From Bordetella genomosp. 10 (GTDB taxonomy: Bacteria > Pseudomonadota > Gammaproteobacteria > Burkholderiales > Burkholderiaceae_B): a stretch of DNA of 64,000 nt. Below are positions 63,971-64,000 of the stretch, piece after piece. The number at the start of each line of letters is the position of its first letter. Position 1 is the stretch's first letter. The stretch is from the NCBI RefSeq assembly GCF_002261225.1, contig NZ_NEVM01000002.1, positions 930,001-994,000 on the forward strand. Direction: 5' to 3'. The translations under genes were made by a program, and so were the position numbers. The notes beneath the pieces are model-generated. The model did no database searches. It saw only the letters and a program-made list of their open reading frames with translations, and was not told the origin of the DNA.

Positions 63971-64000
63971 TCAGAAGCGGACCGAGAGGCCGGCCACCGG
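63971..64000 (-). CDS. C-terminal nine codons of a probable outer-membrane beta-barrel protein (partial)
   Basis: The minus strand reads PVAGLSVRF then a stop. A C-terminal aromatic residue (Phe) with alternating hydrophobic positions is the Bam recognition signal of porins and other outer-membrane barrels. Only the end is in the window, so the call rests on nine residues. Confidence 0.4.
   Translation of the reverse strand, partial: PVAGLSVRF

Overview
The window is GC-rich (about 68-70 percent by eye), densely packed chromosomal DNA. Its gene families point to a betaproteobacterium of the family Alcaligenaceae, most likely Bordetella or Achromobacter: Bug-type (TctC) binding proteins, many LysR regulators, a TcuAB pair, PsiF-repeat and Spy/CpxP-like small secreted proteins. 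Genus is inferred from gene content only. No rRNA, tRNA, CRISPR array, transposase or prophage gene was seen. Two genes run off the edges: an RND efflux permease at the left and the last codons of a probable outer-membrane protein at the right.

Layout. 1-8 kb: RND permease (partial), L-lactate dehydrogenase lldD, a PsiF protein, an ssuE-ssuF-like pair (FMN reductase plus small Mop protein), a SelW-like redoxin, a LysR regulator divergent from a TauE/SafE exporter, and a GntR regulator with two winged-helix domains. 8-13.3 kb: the NAD(P)HX repair enzyme, then a lower-GC two-gene type IV toxin-antitoxin module (AbiEi/AbiEii family), gph and a Nudix hydrolase. 13.3-17 kb: a lipoprotein hydrolase and the NAD salvage pair nadM-nadV. 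17.1-20.7 kb: the molybdate system modA-modB-modC-modE. 20.7-24.9 kb: two LysR regulators, an O-methyltransferase and two small exported proteins. 25-28.6 kb: a gamma-glutamyltransferase-like enzyme, a Bug binding protein and a GAF protein in one operon. 28.7-33.8 kb: a VOC protein and a two-gene signalling unit (REC/degenerate GGDEF/EAL protein plus membrane histidine kinase). 33.9-40.9 kb: a complete five-gene oligopeptide-type ABC transporter whose last gene overlaps an M20 peptidase. 40.9-51.3 kb: a rhomboid protease with an extra C-terminal domain, then a catabolic cluster (LacI, iron alcohol dehydrogenase, Bug protein and aldehyde dehydrogenase on minus; LysR, tcuA and tcuB on plus). 51.3-54.9 kb: a small unknown protein, an HD protein, a cation/proton antiporter and LysR. 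55-62.5 kb: an acid-degradation cluster (MmgE/PrpD, NDP-forming acyl-CoA synthetase, acyl-CoA dehydrogenase, class C serine hydrolase) and convergent ackA. 62.5-64 kb: a 9-bp minisatellite and a secreted choloylglycine-hydrolase-like enzyme.

Most of the window is ordinary accessory metabolism: import, a LysR/LacI/GntR regulator and a few catabolic enzymes per cluster. The parts that look least ordinary are the AbiE module with a dyad wrapped around its -10 box, the tandem-winged-helix GntR regulator, the tcuR-tcuAB cluster joined back to back with an alcohol/aldehyde dehydrogenase operon through a promoter region carrying a repeated LacI-like half site, the MmgE/PrpD cluster with a strong inverted repeat upstream, the rhomboid with an unexplained C-terminal half, and several short tandem repeats in promoters or between cistrons.
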